Counted from the stretch's first letter, positions 25,656 through 34,805 are shown. The stretch is DNA of 39,128 nucleotides from Bacteroidales bacterium UBA1205 (GCA_002309615.1 DBXT01000018.1:15169-54296); one strand, 5' to 3'. Program-made: numbers and translations. Notes: a model not told the origin generated them from the sequence alone.

Positions 25656-26567
25656 TTAATCACAATATTCATACACATGATACGCTTGTGCATTCACTCC
25701 CGACCGGCGTACGATTACAGTATCATAATATACATGTGTAACATTGTCATACATTTGTACCACATCCGACAAGGTTATATTTTCTATCATCTGATGACTG
25801 ATGGGATATCTTTTTTTGTAAGTATAATCATGACGTTGTGAAATCAATGCCCTATCGAAATTTTCATATCCGTTATCGTATATTATTTGAACAGTGGCCA
25901 CATTATTTTTACTATAGCCTTTCACGCTAAACAAAGGCAGGGGCAAACCATACAAAGGATTGGAATAGATATCATAGGTATAACTATAGGAGCATAATAA
26001 AGTAGAGTCTTGGGCATTGTCAAACATATAGGTACGCATTCGTGACACATTATCTCCTTCATATGTGATATATTGACGCATATAAAGCTTGTTGTCTTTC
26101 CTGACTTTTACGCCTTGCAGTCGCATCTGCTCAGGATAGATAATATTACACAATGCCGATACTTCGGAACCGACGTTGATATAATCCAATTGATTAATCT
26201 TATCTTTTTTGCGACCGACTTTTATCATTGAGGTGAGTTGATTATCTACATAAAATTTTATTTCTTTAAGCAGTTTTTTCTCGTAGGTCAACTCTGCTCT
26301 TTCTTTAGATAATTGATCATATATTACCGCTATGGTTTTATCTTTGTTGTATTCCAACTCATAATGTTTTGCATCCTGCTCGGGTTCTGCCCATTGCAGA
26401 GCAACGAGAGTGTTTTTATCGTATTCAAACTGAGCTATTTGTTGCATTTGCGTAGGCATTTGCATTTGTATGGTTTGAATTTTTCGGGAAGGATTAAACA
26501 CTTCCTCTTTTCGGCACGACACCGATAATAATAATATAATGACAAAATAAAAAAACAATCGCTTCAT
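25656..26567 (-). CDS. Hypothetical lipoprotein
   Basis: The protein has 303 residues with lipobox SVSC (Cys about 18). The mature part consists of repeating strand-turn units (FEYDKNTLVALQW, LEYNKDKTIAVIYD, LTYEKKLLKEIKFY), reminiscent of RHS/YD-like or DUF4595-like beta repeats in Bacteroidota lipoproteins. It has a minus-strand -7 element at 26598-26605, back to back with the promoter of the divergent surface-protein gene, and ends 30 bp from the convergent M23 gene. Function unknown. Confidence 0.78.
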   Translation of the reverse strand: MKRLFFYFVIILLLSVSCRKEEVFNPSRKIQTIQMQMPTQMQQIAQFEYDKNTLVALQWAEPEQDAKHYELEYNKDKTIAVIYDQLSKERAELTYEKKLLKEIKFYVDNQLTSMIKVGRKKDKINQLDYINVGSEVSALCNIIYPEQMRLQGVKVRKDNKLYMRQYITYEGDNVSRMRTYMFDNAQDSTLLCSYSYTYDIYSNPLYGLPLPLFSVKGYSKNNVATVQIIYDNGYENFDRALISQRHDYTYKKRYPISHQMIENITLSDVVQMYDNVTHVYYDTVIVRRSGVNAQAYHVYEYCD

Positions 26568-26597
26568 AATATTTTTTTTTATTCTATGTTAAAAACG

Positions 26598-26605
26598 CAA
26601 ACATA
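26598..26605 (-). promoter_or_regulatory. -7 element for the lipoprotein at 25656
   Basis: TATGTTTG on the minus strand matches TANNTTTG, 30 bp before the start at 26567. It faces away from the plus-strand element at 26622-26629, with 16 bp between them. Confidence 0.5.
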
Positions 26606-26621
26606 TAAAAAATATTTTTCA

Positions 26622-26629
26622 TACCTTTG
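26622..26629 (+). promoter_or_regulatory. -7 element for the T9SS type B surface protein
   Basis: TACCTTTG matches TANNTTTG, 33 bp before the ATG at 26663. Confidence 0.6.
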
Positions 26630-26662
26630 CGTTTTATAGAAAAAAAATAGGAAAATAAGGGC

Positions 26663-29203
26663 ATGAACAAACAGATAGGGATAACATTAATACTAATTTT
26701 AGCACTATTGCCCGTTTTTGCCACTCACGAACGTGCCGGAGATATCACTTACAGACACATTTCCGGTCTTACCTATGAAATTAACCTTGTTACATATACC
26801 TATTCGGTAAGTCCTGCCGACAGACCCAGCATGACCATAGATTTCGGGGACGGCACCAGCGATGATGTGATGCGATATAGACAAGATTATTTGGGTAATT
26901 TCATCAATTGTAACTATTATACATGTCGTCACACATATCCGTCTTCGGGCTCATACACCATTTCCACGGAAGATCCCGACCGCAACCAAGGAATAGTGAA
27001 CATTCCCAATTCTGTTAACATTCCGTTTTATATTGAAACCACTATCACCATCAACAATTTTTTGGTTCCCAACAATTCACCCGTTCTCACCAATCCGCCT
27101 ATAGAATTCGGGTGTGTAGGCTCCCCTTTTTACTACAATCCCGTTGCCATAGATCCCGACGGAGACAGCTTATCCTATTCTTTAGTAGCATGCAGGGGCA
27201 CCAATGGAGACACCATTCCCGGATACAGCCTGCCTATAGCGGCTAATTATATACGCATAGATGCCGTTACCGGTGATTTGGAATGGGATTATCCCATGGC
27301 ACAAGGAGAATATAATATAGCCATACTTATACAAGAATATCGCAAAGGGGTGAAAATAAGTTCTATCATTAGAGATATGCAAATTACTATCACCGCCTGC
27401 GACAATCGTCCCCCTAATATTAATTGTGTATTGGATACATGCATTGATGCCGGCGACTATCTGCATTTTGATGTAACTGCCACTGACAATCCCTCACAAA
27501 TCATCTCCTTGAGTGCTATGAGTGAAATATTCACCTTACCGCACCCCGCCCGTTTTCCCACCCTCAGCGGTACTTCTCCCGTTACCAATCAATTGGAATG
27601 GTACACCTCTTGCGAACATGTTCGCAAACAACCCTATTTAGTCACCTTTAAAGCACGTGACAACGGGCAACCGATATCGCTCACCAAAACACTTACCGCC
27701 AGCATTACGGTAGTGTCTCCCGCTCCACAACAATTACAAGCACATGGCTTTGAAAACGGCATAGCCTTATCGTGGCAACCTTCTCCTTGCCATGCTCACG
27801 CAAAAGGATATAAAATATATCGACGGGTGAATGCCTCCGGTTATATCCCTTCACATTGCCAAACAGGGGTTCCGAAAGAGACCGGCTACACACTCATTGC
27901 CACCGTCGGCACCGACACTTCTTATATTGACGACAACAAAGGAAAGGGATTGCTTCATGCTACAGAATATTGTTACATGGTGACAGCTTTTTTTGCTGAC
28001 GGCGGCGAAAGCTATGCTTCTAACGAAGCATGTAATATGCTCATCAACACCGTTCCCGTTATCACCAATGTAAGCATCACCACCACCCATTATGATTCCG
28101 GAACCATAGACATACAATGGCTTATTCCTAAAGATATAGATAGCATACAATACCCCAAACCCTATACCATCTCGCTTTATGGAAGTTTGCAAGATACCAA
28201 TCAATTTCAGCCATTGCTCAACAACACCGATACGCAATATTCCCACACGCTGCAAAATACAGTAGAAAACCAATTTTACTATAAAATAGCTCTATGGGAC
28301 AGCAATCAGTTTTTGATAGGCTATTCCGATATAAGTTCTTCTATTTATTTATCTGCTGATGCAGGAGATAAAAATGTACATCTATATTGGGCTGCCGCCA
28401 CCCCATGGACCAATTACAATTATATCATACAACAATACGACAGCACTTCAGGCAATTATATGGATATAGACTCCACCGGCGATACGAATATTACCATATA
28501 CAACTTATATAATGAACAAAATTATGCTTTCCGCATAAAATCATTCGGTTCTTACTCCGATACCGCCATTGCTGCCCCGTTAATCAATTATTCACAAACC
28601 ATATACATCACCCCTATTGACCGGCAAGCACCTCCCTGCCCCGATATGGAAGGTAATACCGATTGTGAAAATGTGTATTTACAATGGAACGTTGACGACA
28701 GCATTACCGATATCTGCTACTATTACATTCATTATAAGCCGGATAACAATAGTCCGTATATAAAATTGGACAGCATTCCCTATCCCGAAAACACGTACCG
28801 ACTGCTACATCCCGTTTCGGTAATAGGGTGTTTTGCCGTTTCGGCTATAGATAGCAACGGCAATGAAAGCGACAAATGTTCGCAAATATGCTTTGATACG
28901 GATTTATGCTCCCGATATCGCCTACCCAATATCTTCACCCCTAATGGTTCTTGCGACGGTTCTCCTTGCCTGTTCAGACCTTATGAGTACAATTTTGTAG
29001 AAAGCATACAACTCACCATATACAATCGATGGGGAGATATAGTATTTCAAACACAAAACCCTGATATACTCTGGGACGGTAACAACACCTTAGGCAAACC
29101 TTGCTCCGATGGTGTGTATTATTATGTTTGTGACGTGTATGAATACTCATTGCAAGGAATTATTAAAAGAAATTTATCAGGTTCAATCACTATAATAAGA
29201 TAA
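26663..29203 (+). CDS. Large secreted surface protein with T9SS type B (gliding-associated) C-terminal domain
   Basis: The protein has 846 residues with a signal peptide (1-20) and the common Bacteroidota opening THERAGDITYRHISGLTYEI. A PKD-like module (about 50-100, MTIDFGDGTSDDV...YPSSGSYTI) is followed by cadherin/Ig-like stretches (DPDGDSLSYSL) and several fibronectin-III-like repeats (about 355-740). The last 95 residues (from 752, RLPNIFTPNG...IQLTIYNRWGDIVF...WDGNN...SDGVYYYVCDV) form the gliding motility-associated/CHU_C type B sorting domain. It is predicted to be exported by T9SS and attached outside the cell, as an adhesin or matrix protein. Riboflavin synthase begins 3 bp after the stop. 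No enzyme motif is seen. Confidence 0.9.
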   Translation: MNKQIGITLILILALLPVFATHERAGDITYRHISGLTYEINLVTYTYSVSPADRPSMTIDFGDGTSDDVMRYRQDYLGNFINCNYYTCRHTYPSSGSYTISTEDPDRNQGIVNIPNSVNIPFYIETTITINNFLVPNNSPVLTNPPIEFGCVGSPFYYNPVAIDPDGDSLSYSLVACRGTNGDTIPGYSLPIAANYIRIDAVTGDLEWDYPMAQGEYNIAILIQEYRKGVKISSIIRDMQITITACDNRPPNINCVLDTCIDAGDYLHFDVTATDNPSQIISLSAMSEIFTLPHPARFPTLSGTSPVTNQLEWYTSCEHVRKQPYLVTFKARDNGQPISLTKTLTASITVVSPAPQQLQAHGFENGIALSWQPSPCHAHAKGYKIYRRVNASGYIPSHCQTGVPKETGYTLIATVGTDTSYIDDNKGKGLLHATEYCYMVTAFFADGGESYASNEACNMLINTVPVITNVSITTTHYDSGTIDIQWLIPKDIDSIQYPKPYTISLYGSLQDTNQFQPLLNNTDTQYSHTLQNTVENQFYYKIALWDSNQFLIGYSDISSSIYLSADAGDKNVHLYWAAATPWTNYNYIIQQYDSTSGNYMDIDSTGDTNITIYNLYNEQNYAFRIKSFGSYSDTAIAAPLINYSQTIYITPIDRQAPPCPDMEGNTDCENVYLQWNVDDSITDICYYYIHYKPDNNSPYIKLDSIPYPENTYRLLHPVSVIGCFAVSAIDSNGNESDKCSQICFDTDLCSRYRLPNIFTPNGSCDGSPCLFRPYEYNFVESIQLTIYNRWGDIVFQTQNPDILWDGNNTLGKPCSDGVYYYVCDVYEYSLQGIIKRNLSGSITIIR

Positions 29204-29206
29204 TAT

Positions 29207-29815
29207 ATGTTTACAGGAATAGTAGAAAAAACAGGAAAAGTAGTTGACATTATACAAGACCAGACCAATGTACATTTCGGCATAGCCGTTGATTTTATCA
29301 ATGAACTCAAGATAGACCAAAGTATGAGTCATGACGGGTGCTGTTTGACGGTGGTTAAAATTGACACCGAAAAGGGTATCTATTACGTTACCGCTATGCA
29401 GGAGACATTATTGAAAACCAATTTAAAAACATGGCAAATCGGATATGAAGTCAATTTGGAACGCAGCATGAAAATGGATGGCCGATTTGACGGTCATATA
29501 GTACAAGGTCATGTTGACCAAACCGCCACCTGCAAAAAAGTGGTGGATGAAAACGGAAGCTGGAGATATTATTTTACTTATCAAACCGATAACAACAACA
29601 TCACTGTTCCTAAAGGTTCCATTTGTGTCAACGGGGTAAGTTTGACTGTAGTGGACTCCCTTCCGGGAGAATTTTCGGTAGCAATAATTCCCTATACTCA
29701 AAAAGTGACTAATTTTCATAATTTCAAAGTCGGAACGATAGTCAATATAGAATTTGATATTTTCGGCAAATACGTCACCCGTCTCTTGGAGCAGTATATG
29801 AGTCAGCAAAAATAA
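29207..29815 (+). CDS. ribE: Riboflavin synthase, alpha subunit
   Basis: The protein has 202 residues and joins two 6,7-dimethyl-8-ribityllumazine molecules to make riboflavin and a pyrimidine product. It has the typical start MFTGIVEKTGKV and two tandem lumazine-binding barrels: the first includes DGCCLTVVKID, the second starts near FDGHIVQGHVDQTA and includes SICVNGVSLTVVD. Length and motifs fit the trimeric enzyme. The gene begins only 3 bp after the surface-protein gene, which is an unrelated neighbour. A terminator follows at 29853-29885. No FMN riboswitch is visible. Confidence 0.96.
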   Translation: MFTGIVEKTGKVVDIIQDQTNVHFGIAVDFINELKIDQSMSHDGCCLTVVKIDTEKGIYYVTAMQETLLKTNLKTWQIGYEVNLERSMKMDGRFDGHIVQGHVDQTATCKKVVDENGSWRYYFTYQTDNNNITVPKGSICVNGVSLTVVDSLPGEFSVAIIPYTQKVTNFHNFKVGTIVNIEFDIFGKYVTRLLEQYMSQQK

Positions 29816-29852
29816 TTGCAAACGGGCATATCACCGGTTACAATTTGTGCAT

Positions 29853-29885
29853 AAAAAAAAGGTTCCGCAAGGGAACCTTTTTTTT
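29853..29885. terminator. Bidirectional terminator between ribE and gdhA
   Basis: The stem AAAGGTTCC / GGAACCTTT (29858-29866 with 29872-29880), loop GCAAG, is flanked by A8 and T8 between convergent genes. Confidence 0.92.
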
Positions 29886-29906
29886 GATTGTAATGTTATT
29901 ATCTTA

Positions 29907-31250
29907 TTAGATAATACCTTGAGCTAACATTGCGTTGGCCACTCTCATGAAACCGGCTATGTTTGCACCTTTTACATAGTTGATGCTACCATCAGCTTGT
30001 TTACCATATTGAACGCACATATCATAAATGTCGTTCATAATTTTGTGCAATTTAGCATCTACTTCGGGAGCAGTCCAATTGATGTGACCTGCATTTTGGC
30101 AAATTTCCAAACCTGAAGTGGCAACACCACCGGCGTTCACTGCTTTACCGGGTGCAAAAGGAATACCTGCACCTTGAAGAGCTTCAATAGCACCGGGTTG
30201 GCAACCCATGTTAGAAACTTCAGCTACATATTTAACACCGTTAGCGATAAGTTGTTTAGCATCTTCTTCTGACAATTCATTTTGGAATGCACAAGGACAA
30301 GCTATATCACATTTTACGCTCCACGCTTTTTTACCGGGGGTAAAGATAGCTTTTCCAGGGAATTTGTCAGCCATATCTTGTACTTTGTTTCTACGTGAAT
30401 CACGCATTACAAGCATATAGTCTATCATTTCTTTGTTTACGCCTTCGGGCAATTCGCATACTCCGTCAGGACCGGACAGAGCAACCACTTTTGCTCCGAG
30501 TTCGGTAGCTTTGGTAGCTGCGCCCCATGCTACATTACCAAATCCTGAAAGAGCGATTTTTTTACCTGCCATGGTATCATTTTTTTCTTTTACCATGCGT
30601 TCTACATAATAGATAGCTCCAAAACCGGTAGCTTCCGGACGAATCAAAGAACCGCCCCAACCATAAGATTTACCGGTTAAAGCACCTGTACTATGTTCGC
30701 GAGCTAATTTTTTGTATGCACCATAAAGGTAACCTATTTCGCGACCACCAACGCCGACATCACCTGCAGGGCTGTCTTGGTCTGCACCTATGTTTCTCCA
30801 CAATTCATACATGAAAGCTTGGCAGAAACGCATGATTTCAGCATCTGATTTACCGGTGGGGTCAAAATCAGCACCACCTTTACCACCACCAAGAGGTAAA
30901 TTGGTTAATGAATTTTTGAATATTTGTTCAAAGCCTAAGAATTTAAGCATTGATACATTAACAGCAGGATGGAAACGCAAACCGCCTTTATATGCACCCA
31001 AAGCGGAATTGTATTGTACTCTGTAACCTAAGTTGGTTTGTACTTCACCTTTATCGTCTACCCAAGTAACACGGAATGTGAAAATACGATCAGGTTCAAC
31101 AAGACGTTCAATGATTTTTGCTTTTTCAAATTCAGGATGTTGATTGTAAACACCTTCAATAGAAACAAGCACTTCTTCCACTGCTTGTAAGTATTCTTTT
31201 TCACCAGGATGTTTGGCTTCCAATTGAGCCATTATTTTTTTTACTTCCAT
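29907..31250 (-). CDS. gdhA: Glutamate dehydrogenase (hexameric GdhA type)
   Basis: The protein has 447 residues, the usual length of the short hexameric enzyme. It interconverts glutamate with 2-oxoglutarate and ammonia and, in Bacteroidota, is central to ammonia assimilation. Motifs: KGGLRFHPAVN (substrate binding), LPLGGGKGGADFDP (catalytic lysine region, about 120-133), PAGDVGVGGREIGYL, and the Rossmann motif SGFGNVAWGAATKATELGAKV with GPDG after it. The cofactor cannot be fixed from the sequence alone. A minus-strand -7 element lies at 31318-31325, giving a leader of about 60 nt, and its codon use looks that of a highly expressed gene. Confidence 0.96.
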   Translation of the reverse strand: MEVKKIMAQLEAKHPGEKEYLQAVEEVLVSIEGVYNQHPEFEKAKIIERLVEPDRIFTFRVTWVDDKGEVQTNLGYRVQYNSALGAYKGGLRFHPAVNVSMLKFLGFEQIFKNSLTNLPLGGGKGGADFDPTGKSDAEIMRFCQAFMYELWRNIGADQDSPAGDVGVGGREIGYLYGAYKKLAREHSTGALTGKSYGWGGSLIRPEATGFGAIYYVERMVKEKNDTMAGKKIALSGFGNVAWGAATKATELGAKVVALSGPDGVCELPEGVNKEMIDYMLVMRDSRRNKVQDMADKFPGKAIFTPGKKAWSVKCDIACPCAFQNELSEEDAKQLIANGVKYVAEVSNMGCQPGAIEALQGAGIPFAPGKAVNAGGVATSGLEICQNAGHINWTAPEVDAKLHKIMNDIYDMCVQYGKQADGSINYVKGANIAGFMRVANAMLAQGII

Positions 31251-31317
31251 AACTTTATTTTATTAATAATTTTTAAATTTTATATTTCAAATTTATCCCC
31301 TTGAGAGATTAGTCTTG

Positions 31318-31325
31318 CAAAGGTA
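31318..31325 (-). promoter_or_regulatory. -7 element for gdhA
   Basis: TACCTTTG on the minus strand matches TANNTTTG, 67 bp before the start. A TTTA at about 19-20 nt upstream on that strand could be the -33 element. Confidence 0.55.
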
Positions 31326-31419
31326 AAATATTTATTTAAACCTTTTATCTTTTTGCTAAAGATTTTTTTTATATCATTCTTTACTATATATCAATATCTT
31401 ATAATCAAAAAAACTTTTT

Positions 31420-32844
31420 TTATCGTCTGATTTTTTCTCCCAGAGCCGGAAAAATGGTATAAATTTGCACCAATAATCCGCCCGAAAGAGATTTAGCCGG
31501 ATAGGACACAATTTTACCTTCCGAATCTATCAGCACACCCAAAGGCAAAGCATAGGCTTTATAGGCATCTATAAAGGAAAAATCTCCGTTGCAATGCAAA
31601 AAAGTCCAATCAAAATCTTGGAATTCGCTCACAAAATGATATAGTTTGGAATACTCAAAATCCAACATCACACTCACCACTTCCAAACTATCTTTATACT
31701 GCTGATACATATCTTTTAATATCAGCATTTCCCTTATGGTAGAAGCGCTATAGGTGGCAAACATGTGCAAATAAACATATTTCCCTTTAAAATCGTGCAA
31801 ATGCACTTCGTTGTTGTACACATCTCTCAAGCAAAAATCCGGAGCCTTGCTGCCTGTTTGCAAAGCCGTGCAGGCAACTATCATATTCTCCGCCATTATT
31901 TTATGTTCTTCAAATTTGGTATATGCTTTCAACTGTTGAAGCAAATGCACTATATTATAATTGCTGAACTCTTCATTGCCGTACAATTCCCCCAAACCCA
32001 TAATTATCACCATCTCTCTGATAATCTCGTTAACCAAAAGAGGATCGGCTCCCATATCGTCGAAAAGCTTGTAATAATTACGTTTCTTGTTAATATCTTC
32101 ATGCAAGGTGCTTATTGAAATATATTTTGACGCCCCGTAAATATGATTTTCAAAAAAATGATGAAAGAAATCCATATAGGCTATATTGTTATAATGCACA
32201 TATTCGCCTGAAAGATATTGTTGATATACCTTTTCTTTTTCTTTAGAATAAAATAACAAATCCAAATCGGCATATCTGTAATGTACATAAGCGGAATAAT
32301 AATCGGTAGGGATATATACATCGGGGAAACGCGTTTTCAACAATTGCAAAAGGCTGTCATAAGTTGCAGGCTCCATGCCCTGCAATAATGCATCGGCGTA
32401 ATTATCCAAAAAATAGTTATAATATCGGTTAAACCTCCATATTTTATGGTTCAACTCGGAAGTGTCTGGATGTACGAATTTTATTTGCAAATAGTTTCCC
32501 GACATATCGGCATCTATACGTCCTATTAAAGCGGAATCGGTGGTGATATGAATGTTATAAGCATGCTCCGGCTCTGCTATTAAAGAGCCGTAAGTATTGT
32601 TATAGGCTATTTCTACGGGGGTGGTTTCTTGCAATTGCAATTGCAGCGTAAAATTTCCGTTTTCATCCACCGAGGCTTGTTGTATCTGTTTCTTTTGATA
32701 CGATATTCTATCTTGGTACACATATACACGTACTACCCCGCTACGGGCAAATGTAAGCTTTCCTTGTATAGTAACAGGCTTTACGGCATACATTACCGTA
32801 AGTGTACACATGCAGACCAAAATAATTAAACTTTTTCGCATCAT
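31420..32844 (-). CDS. Thioredoxin-fold (TlpA-like) secreted protein lacking the CxxC motif
   Basis: The protein has 474 residues with a signal peptide (about 1-20). An N-terminal domain (about 24-115, IQGKLTFARSGVVRVYVYQD...NIHIT) resembles the DUF4369-type beta domain found before thioredoxin domains in Bacteroidota. A helical middle is followed by a TlpA/AhpC-like fold from about 332 (GSKAPDFCLRDVYNNEVHL, KGKYVYLHMFATYSAS). Where active proteins carry WCxxC after the FWA-like motif, this one has TYSAST (364-369), so disulphide chemistry is lost. Its ATG overlaps the TGA of the upstream coaD-fusion gene by 4 nt (ATGA), so it is translationally coupled. Confidence 0.85.
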   Translation of the reverse strand: MMRKSLIILVCMCTLTVMYAVKPVTIQGKLTFARSGVVRVYVYQDRISYQKKQIQQASVDENGNFTLQLQLQETTPVEIAYNNTYGSLIAEPEHAYNIHITTDSALIGRIDADMSGNYLQIKFVHPDTSELNHKIWRFNRYYNYFLDNYADALLQGMEPATYDSLLQLLKTRFPDVYIPTDYYSAYVHYRYADLDLLFYSKEKEKVYQQYLSGEYVHYNNIAYMDFFHHFFENHIYGASKYISISTLHEDINKKRNYYKLFDDMGADPLLVNEIIREMVIIMGLGELYGNEEFSNYNIVHLLQQLKAYTKFEEHKIMAENMIVACTALQTGSKAPDFCLRDVYNNEVHLHDFKGKYVYLHMFATYSASTIREMLILKDMYQQYKDSLEVVSVMLDFEYSKLYHFVSEFQDFDWTFLHCNGDFSFIDAYKAYALPLGVLIDSEGKIVSYPAKSLSGGLLVQIYTIFPALGEKIRR

Positions 32845-33659
32845 TTATTTTTATATTTCATAATATCAGCATACACCACTGCCGGCACAAAAGCTTTTAC
32901 ATCTCCGCCTTGGTGTAATATTTCCCGCACCGCCGAAGACGATATTCCTACATGCTCGGGCATAGCGGGCAACCATATGGTTTGCACTTGACTGCACAAC
33001 AATCTGTTGGCTTGAGCCATAGTGTATTCCATGTCAAAGTCCGCAGCAGAACGCAAACCCCGCACTATATGCGAAATGTTATTCTGCCGGCAATATTGCA
33101 CGGTGAGCCCTTGAAATGAACAGATTTTAATATTGGGAACGGCGGCAAACACCCGTTTGAGCAGTTGCACTCTTTTCTCCAAAGTAAACAAAGTATGCTT
33201 TTGCATATTATCACCTACTGCCACTATCAAGGTATCGAATAGAGCCGCAGCACGCTTGGCTATGCTTTCGTGGCCTAAGGTTACGGGATCAAAACTACCG
33301 ACCATCAAGGCTATACTTTTACGCTTTGGGTTAAGTTTATCCTTGATATCATCAAATTGAACTTCTTTCTCAATGACGCATTCATTGACATATATTTCAT
33401 CATTGCCGTCATCATCAAGTCCGGTAACGATAGTAGCCTTGATTTCTTTGTTAAGAACGTCTTTTCTGGTACAACCGATAGGCATTCTTTTACCGACAAA
33501 GTCTTCAGCGAAGTCTTGGTTTTCAACTGAAACTATGACGCAGTTATAAACTACAACGTCAAAGTCCTTATTTTTCTTGTCAGAATGACAAATTTGAGAT
33601 TTAATAGCGACTTCATAAGGTCTTACGATACATCTGGTAATTACATATTCTTTTGCCAT
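32841..33659 (-). CDS. coaD: Phosphopantetheine adenylyltransferase with an extra N-terminal domain
   Basis: The protein has 272 residues. Residues 113-272 are a standard CoaD: GSFDPVTLGH (nucleotidyltransferase TxGH, 127-130), VGDN, KRVQLLKRVF, GLRSAADFDMEYTMAQANR and ISSSAVRE. It transfers AMP from ATP to 4'-phosphopantetheine in coenzyme A synthesis. The first 112 residues (DNA 33324-33659) are not part of CoaD, which is usually about 160 residues. They contain repeated beta-like patterns (DFDVVVYNCVIVSVENQDF, EIYVNECVIEKEV) that I cannot assign. Starting at the only nearby internal Met (119) would remove the first strand of the fold, so a genuine fusion is favoured. The gene is 18 bp after the DUF4831 gene and overlaps the next gene by 4 nt. 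Confidence 0.9.
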   Translation of the reverse strand: MAKEYVITRCIVRPYEVAIKSQICHSDKKNKDFDVVVYNCVIVSVENQDFAEDFVGKRMPIGCTRKDVLNKEIKATIVTGLDDDGNDEIYVNECVIEKEVQFDDIKDKLNPKRKSIALMVGSFDPVTLGHESIAKRAAALFDTLIVAVGDNMQKHTLFTLEKRVQLLKRVFAAVPNIKICSFQGLTVQYCRQNNISHIVRGLRSAADFDMEYTMAQANRLLCSQVQTIWLPAMPEHVGISSSAVREILHQGGDVKAFVPAVVYADIMKYKNK

Positions 33660-33677
33660 AGTGCTTAATGTATCATT

Positions 33678-34778
33678 TTATCGTTCTTGCTTTCCATTTA
33701 CTTTTATATTTTTAAGAGCTCCTGTGGCGGCATCTATATCGCCGTACATTGCACTGCTGTCCATAAGTAAAACACTACCGTATTGCGCAATGGGGATAAT
33801 GCCCATATATTGTTTCACCTTTTCGTTTTCCATCAGCCACACTTGATAATATGCCGGTTTGCGATAGGGAAAAGCATGCTTTACTTTTGCCAAAGCCGGC
33901 ACATTGTCTTTATCCATGCGTTTTAATTTAAGGGTATATTCATATTGTCCCGCTTGTCGGGTATAATGCTGTATCACGCCGTCGGTTTCGGATACCACCA
34001 GCAAGGGGCATATTATTTCATCGGCATATTCTTCAGAAGGAAAGGAAAAAATATAATCATAATCCGTGTTTAGGGTTTGCTTGTAACCCGTAAACAAAAT
34101 CACCAGATTTTCTTCATAATGTTTTAACTCTTGCAACATCAACTCCAGATTGGTATAATCCGATTCCTGAGCTCCTGATATCAAATCATAATAATCGGAA
34201 CGTATATCTTCTATTTCATCTATCACTTCGGAAGCCATTTGGCTATTGGGCTTGGCCACCCAGTGAGAAGTTATGCGTGGCCGCTTCACCGCTACACTGT
34301 CTTCCATTACTTCTACATAGGTGGTATCGTATTGCAACATCATATCCGAAGCCTTATACATATAGAATTTATTGTCTTCTGCCTGCACATCTTGCTCAAA
34401 ATCAAATACTCCCGTGTTGGAACAGGTAGTATTAATGCCCATATTCACCAACATACCCTTATTGGCCACTTGGGCAAACATAGGGTGAGACACTGAGATG
34501 GGGTATATTTTTGTGGTATCAGGCAGGGACAACACTTCCAGTTGCACTTGCGACAAAGCATATTGTATGTCGTTTTCTTGAATTATGGGAGTGGAAACAC
34601 CGCCAAGCTCTTGTGCATAATCGGCAAACGGACCCTTGTGATAGATATATTCTGATACCCGAACTTTTATTTTCAAAGCATTTTGAGGCAAAGCATAACT
34701 ATAAGCCTTGGATGATTGTCCGTTCGTTCCGACCGACAATAACAGGCACGCCAACGCAATATAATATTTTCTCTTCAT
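33678..34778 (-). CDS. DUF4831 family secreted protein
   Basis: The protein has 366 residues with a signal peptide (about 1-20). The mature N-terminus YALPQNALKIKVRVSEYIYH followed by KGPFADYAQELGG is the hallmark of DUF4831, a Bacteroidota family of unknown function. The rest contains a long helical stretch (about 185-220, VIDEIEDIRSDYYDLISGAQ) and a beta-rich end with KRMDKDNVPALAKVKHAFPY followed by RKPAYYQVWL. It is the first gene of a leftward operon with coaD fusion and the thioredoxin-like gene; a minus-strand -7 element (34798-34805) lies 20 bp upstream of its start. Confidence 0.85.
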   Translation of the reverse strand: MKRKYYIALACLLLSVGTNGQSSKAYSYALPQNALKIKVRVSEYIYHKGPFADYAQELGGVSTPIIQENDIQYALSQVQLEVLSLPDTTKIYPISVSHPMFAQVANKGMLVNMGINTTCSNTGVFDFEQDVQAEDNKFYMYKASDMMLQYDTTYVEVMEDSVAVKRPRITSHWVAKPNSQMASEVIDEIEDIRSDYYDLISGAQESDYTNLELMLQELKHYEENLVILFTGYKQTLNTDYDYIFSFPSEEYADEIICPLLVVSETDGVIQHYTRQAGQYEYTLKLKRMDKDNVPALAKVKHAFPYRKPAYYQVWLMENEKVKQYMGIIPIAQYGSVLLMDSSAMYGDIDAATGALKNIKVNGKQER

Positions 34779-34797
34779 TACTATACGATATAATGTG

Positions 34798-34805
34798 CAA
34801 AAGTA
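34798..34805 (-). promoter_or_regulatory. -7 element for the DUF4831/coaD operon
   Basis: TACTTTTG on the minus strand matches TANNTTTG and lies 20 bp before the ATG at 34778. Confidence 0.55.

Noticed and set aside
29816..29906. FMN riboswitch or small RNA near ribE
   Set aside because: Only a simple terminator hairpin is visible; no FMN aptamer consensus was seen upstream of ribE either.
32841..33323. CoaD starting internally at Met119 with the upstream part as a separate gene
   Set aside because: That start would delete the first strand of the nucleotide-binding fold, and no stop codon separates the two parts. Kept as an alternative to test.
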